Of a stretch of 64,000 bases of DNA, positions 61,847 to 64,000 are shown in pieces. Position 1 is the stretch's first letter. Each line of letters starts with the position of its first letter. The position numbers and the translations under genes were made by a program. The DNA comes from Ottelia alismoides (lineage: Eukaryota > Streptophyta > Magnoliopsida > Alismatales > Hydrocharitaceae), in contig JAZKJV010002959.1 of NCBI GenBank assembly GCA_037367405.1, positions 353,001 to 417,000 on the forward strand, in the 5' to 3' direction. The notes beneath the pieces are model-generated. The model ran no database searches and had not been told where the DNA came from. It worked only from the letters and a program-made list of their open reading frames with translations.

Positions 61847-62192
61847 GGGGGTGTTTGGATAGTGGGTTTAGGTGGGTTAAACTGGTTGCAGGTAACCCAT
61901 TTTTGGGTTTTGGTGTTTGGATAGAGGGTTAAAGTGGGGATGGGTTAGAAGTGGGTTTGGGGTGATGTGATTGTATTGGTGTTTGAAAAAGTGAGAAGTT
62001 ATTGTGATGTGATTGTATTGGAGTTTGAAAAAGTGAGTAGAAGTGGAGTAGTTTATAATTTTTATATGATATGATGGTATAATATATTATTTTTTGATGG
62101 AATTGATGATGGAGAATTGATTTATTTAATTTTTTTAAAAAGATAAAAAGTGGGACCCACGTAGAGGGAGAAAATATGGGGTAAATGCACCC
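61847..62192. mobile_element. Tourist-like MITE, 346 bp, direct orientation
   Basis: It starts GGGGGTGTTTGGATAGTGGG right after the shared TAA (61844-61846) and ends before TAA (62193-62195). It contains two TGATGTGATTGTATTGG repeats and GTGGGACCCAC. The right inverted end is degenerate (GGGTGCATTTACCCC on the complement). Confidence 0.7.
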
Positions 62193-62195
62193 TAA

Positions 62196-63684
62196 AAGAA
62201 AAAGCATACTAATATTGTTAGGAATACGAGACATATTAGGATCAGGATTGAGATTCTTAAAGGGATGAAGCACATAATCCTTTGATTTGTATTGATTTGT
62301 ATTCCTTGTGTATTCCTTATAGGAATAGGTGAGGGAACAGAGAATGTTTTACTTGCTCTTCTTTTAATGATTTTTCTTCTCCAATGGTCGTGATATGTAA
62401 CCAACATCGTCATATCATGTTGTTTTTTCTTCACGTGCTTTTGTAGTGGTAGGTGATTGAAGATCCGCATCCGAATATGGTGTTTGATTCCCAACTCAGT
62501 CAATACCCTGATAGGAGAGGATATTGGTTCGTGTCCCAAACATGCAGATCCAAACATGAGTTAAATACTATTAACCAGTTTTTCATCGACTAAACTGGTA
62601 ACAAACAAACCCTACTCAAAGTTTTCCTTCTAAAATCGTAGGCATGCCATGCAAAATATATTTTAGATTTCCCTATTCCAGAACAATACACATGTCAATG
62701 ATTTTAGACGTTTCCATGCCCTATAATTAGTTACTCTGACCATACGAAGTTGAGTAAATTCTTCTCGTAAGAAACTGTCAGGTATATTAGAACTATCCTC
62801 TAAAGTTGTCATATTTAATATCAAAAAAAATTTCCACTGTAAAATCGCACATGCAATTACTTAATCTGCCATTTATCAAAAAATTCATTGAACTAGAAGA
62901 TAGAGCAAGATCGGGGTTATGTCAATTTTACACCAAATTAAATTGCAGGCCAAACTATACTCTATAGCAGCAGAATAATCAATCAACTGTTCACGAATCT
63001 CCGAAATAACACCAACACTTAGGTATAAATAATATTTAATTTAATAGGTGCAACTGCAACAGACTCTGCTAGAAGTTTAGAAGTCGCTCAATCTTGATCG
63101 AACGGTTCTCACGAATTCGTATGATCCAAACCTACAAAAATACAAATTCATGAGAACTGATCGATCTAACCTCCAACAGACCAAAGCATATCAGAGGATC
63201 CAATCTCAATGGCAGGGGACGCAACTTTATATAAAAAAACCAACCTTTTGGGGAAGGAAGGACTTGAGATACCTTTGCAAGAAAAGAGTAAGGCAAACCA
63301 AACCCAACAATCCCAAATCTCGGCTCGGGTCACATCAATACCTAAAAGACCCCAATCGGGTTAGGTGGATGGTCTCAATAAGAAATCATCAAGTGCCATC
63401 CAATAGAGACAAGCCACTCATCACTGCATGTTGATCCCCTCTCCATTGGAGATTATGATGCCCAATCACCCATCGTCCATCTATTGGTCTTTTAATGATG
63501 GCCCGCAAGGATTAGAAGCAAAGTTGCACTTGAATACTCTTCCATTAATTCACATTCAATAGAGTTTGATACGTAGATAGATGGGAGTGGATACTTCCAC
63601 TTGGTTCATAGTAGCTCCTCCCTTGATAGCAAGGATTATGGTTTAAGTAGAGGGTAGGTAACATAAAGAAGATGCATACGTATT
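62196..63684. other. Intergenic, no gene recognised
   Basis: Frames at 62192-62557 (minus) and 63150-63434 (plus) have no family features and no supporting context. The last few hundred bases would include the 3' UTR of the minus-strand gene that ends at 63685. No transposon ends were seen. Confidence 0.4.
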
Positions 63685-64000
63685 TCACATGATGTTACAA
63701 GTTGCTCCCTCCTCTTCGTAGACTAGTCGGCAGGCCGGTCTGCCGTAGTTTGCGGGCTCGTAGGGTCCGCTGCATCCCGACGTCGACCCGCATCCGCAAC
63801 CGCACCCAGAAGGGATGATCTTCATGTTGCTCCCGCAAGAACAAGGATTATGACCATCCGGGCAAGGTCCGCAATTGCAACCGGAGGGGTACCAGATCGG
63901 TAGAGGGTATGGGTAGGGAAAAGGGTATGCGCATGGTGGTTCGGGAGGAGCAGGCTTAGGTGGCTCGGGAGGAGCTGGCTTGGGTGGCTCTGGAGCAGGC
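63685..64000 (-). CDS. HIPP / Pi21-like Cys- and Pro-rich isoprenylated protein, C-terminal part
   Basis: On the minus strand 104 codons are open from the window edge to a TGA at 63685. The 5' part of the gene, where an HMA metal-binding domain would lie, is outside. The visible part starts with a proline-rich repeat (PAPPEPPK, three rounds), continues through an aromatic Pro/Tyr stretch (YPFPYPYPLP) and a Cys/Gly-rich segment (CNCGPC, CSCG, GCGCGCG), and ends in CNIM, a CaaX box for farnesylation. This layout is that of heavy-metal-associated isoprenylated plant proteins and of proline-rich HMA proteins of the rice Pi21 type, which are membrane-attached through the prenyl group. Codons are much richer in GC than all surrounding DNA, and no stops or shifts occur, so it is probably functional. 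Without the N-terminus the subfamily cannot be settled. Confidence 0.72.
   Translation of the reverse strand, partial: PAPEPPKPAPPEPPKPAPPEPPCAYPFPYPYPLPIWYPSGCNCGPCPDGHNPCSCGSNMKIIPSGCGCGCGSTSGCSGPYEPANYGRPACRLVYEEEGATCNIM

Noticed and set aside
63150..63434. 94-aa plus-strand ORF
   Set aside because: It is antisense to the presumed downstream region of the HIPP-like gene, without motifs or a supporting promoter; most likely chance.

Overview
The window is repeat-dominated nuclear DNA from a flowering plant. The evidence is nested LTR retrotransposons of plant clades (an Athila/Tat-type integrase relic, a Tekay-type chromovirus, a Ty1/copia element), several Tourist-like (PIF/Harbinger-type) MITEs with TAA/TTA target duplications, long AT-rich stretches without genes, and, at the right edge, the 3' end of a Cys/Pro-rich isoprenylated HMA-type protein (HIPP/Pi21-like). 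The species or order cannot be fixed from this sequence. No tRNA, rRNA, CRISPR or bacterial-type operon is seen.

Layout. 1-7913: AT-rich sequence with one MITE (993-1357), a cluster of palindromes (1519-1868), a decayed minus-strand Ty3 integrase (1997-2890) and one unassigned short ORF (3874-4194). 7914-18254: a complete but dead Tekay-type Ty3 chromovirus on the minus strand, with LTRs of 2.6 and 2.8 kb, PBS, gag, protease, RT/RNase H, integrase and chromodomain remains. 18255-23564: non-coding sequence, including 19420-22808, a paralogue of the locus that gave rise to the array. 23565-54971: eight head-to-tail copies of a unit of about 3.957 kb. 54005-60176: a decayed minus-strand Ty1/copia element whose 3' LTR lies in array copy 8. 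60177-61425: the continuation of the ancestral locus. 61511-62192: two head-to-head MITEs. 63685-64000: the HIPP-like gene, cut by the window edge.

The main story is the array. Each unit joins about 2.99 kb of an old degenerate locus (carrying a copia-type gag relic and, in seven copies, a 248-bp MITE), a promoter-less 485-bp copia 3' LTR, about 0.47 kb of copia 3' tail, and exactly the first 12 nt of another MITE of the same family. The order of events can be read from the sequence. A copia element inserted (TSD TGGTT) at a site still empty in the paralogue at 21515-21519. Its 3' LTR lost about 0.53 kb with a templated filler, a MITE inserted in its 3' tail, and a segment running from 23565 into that MITE's terminal repeat was duplicated and amplified. 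Copy 8 is a mosaic: its right part keeps ancestral bases shared with the paralogue and lacks the inner MITE, while its left part is homogenised with the rest. I found no coding capacity in the array that I would defend as a gene.

Only the HIPP-like terminal exon looks like a functional host gene. All retroelement reading frames are broken by stops, frameshifts or lost catalytic residues.
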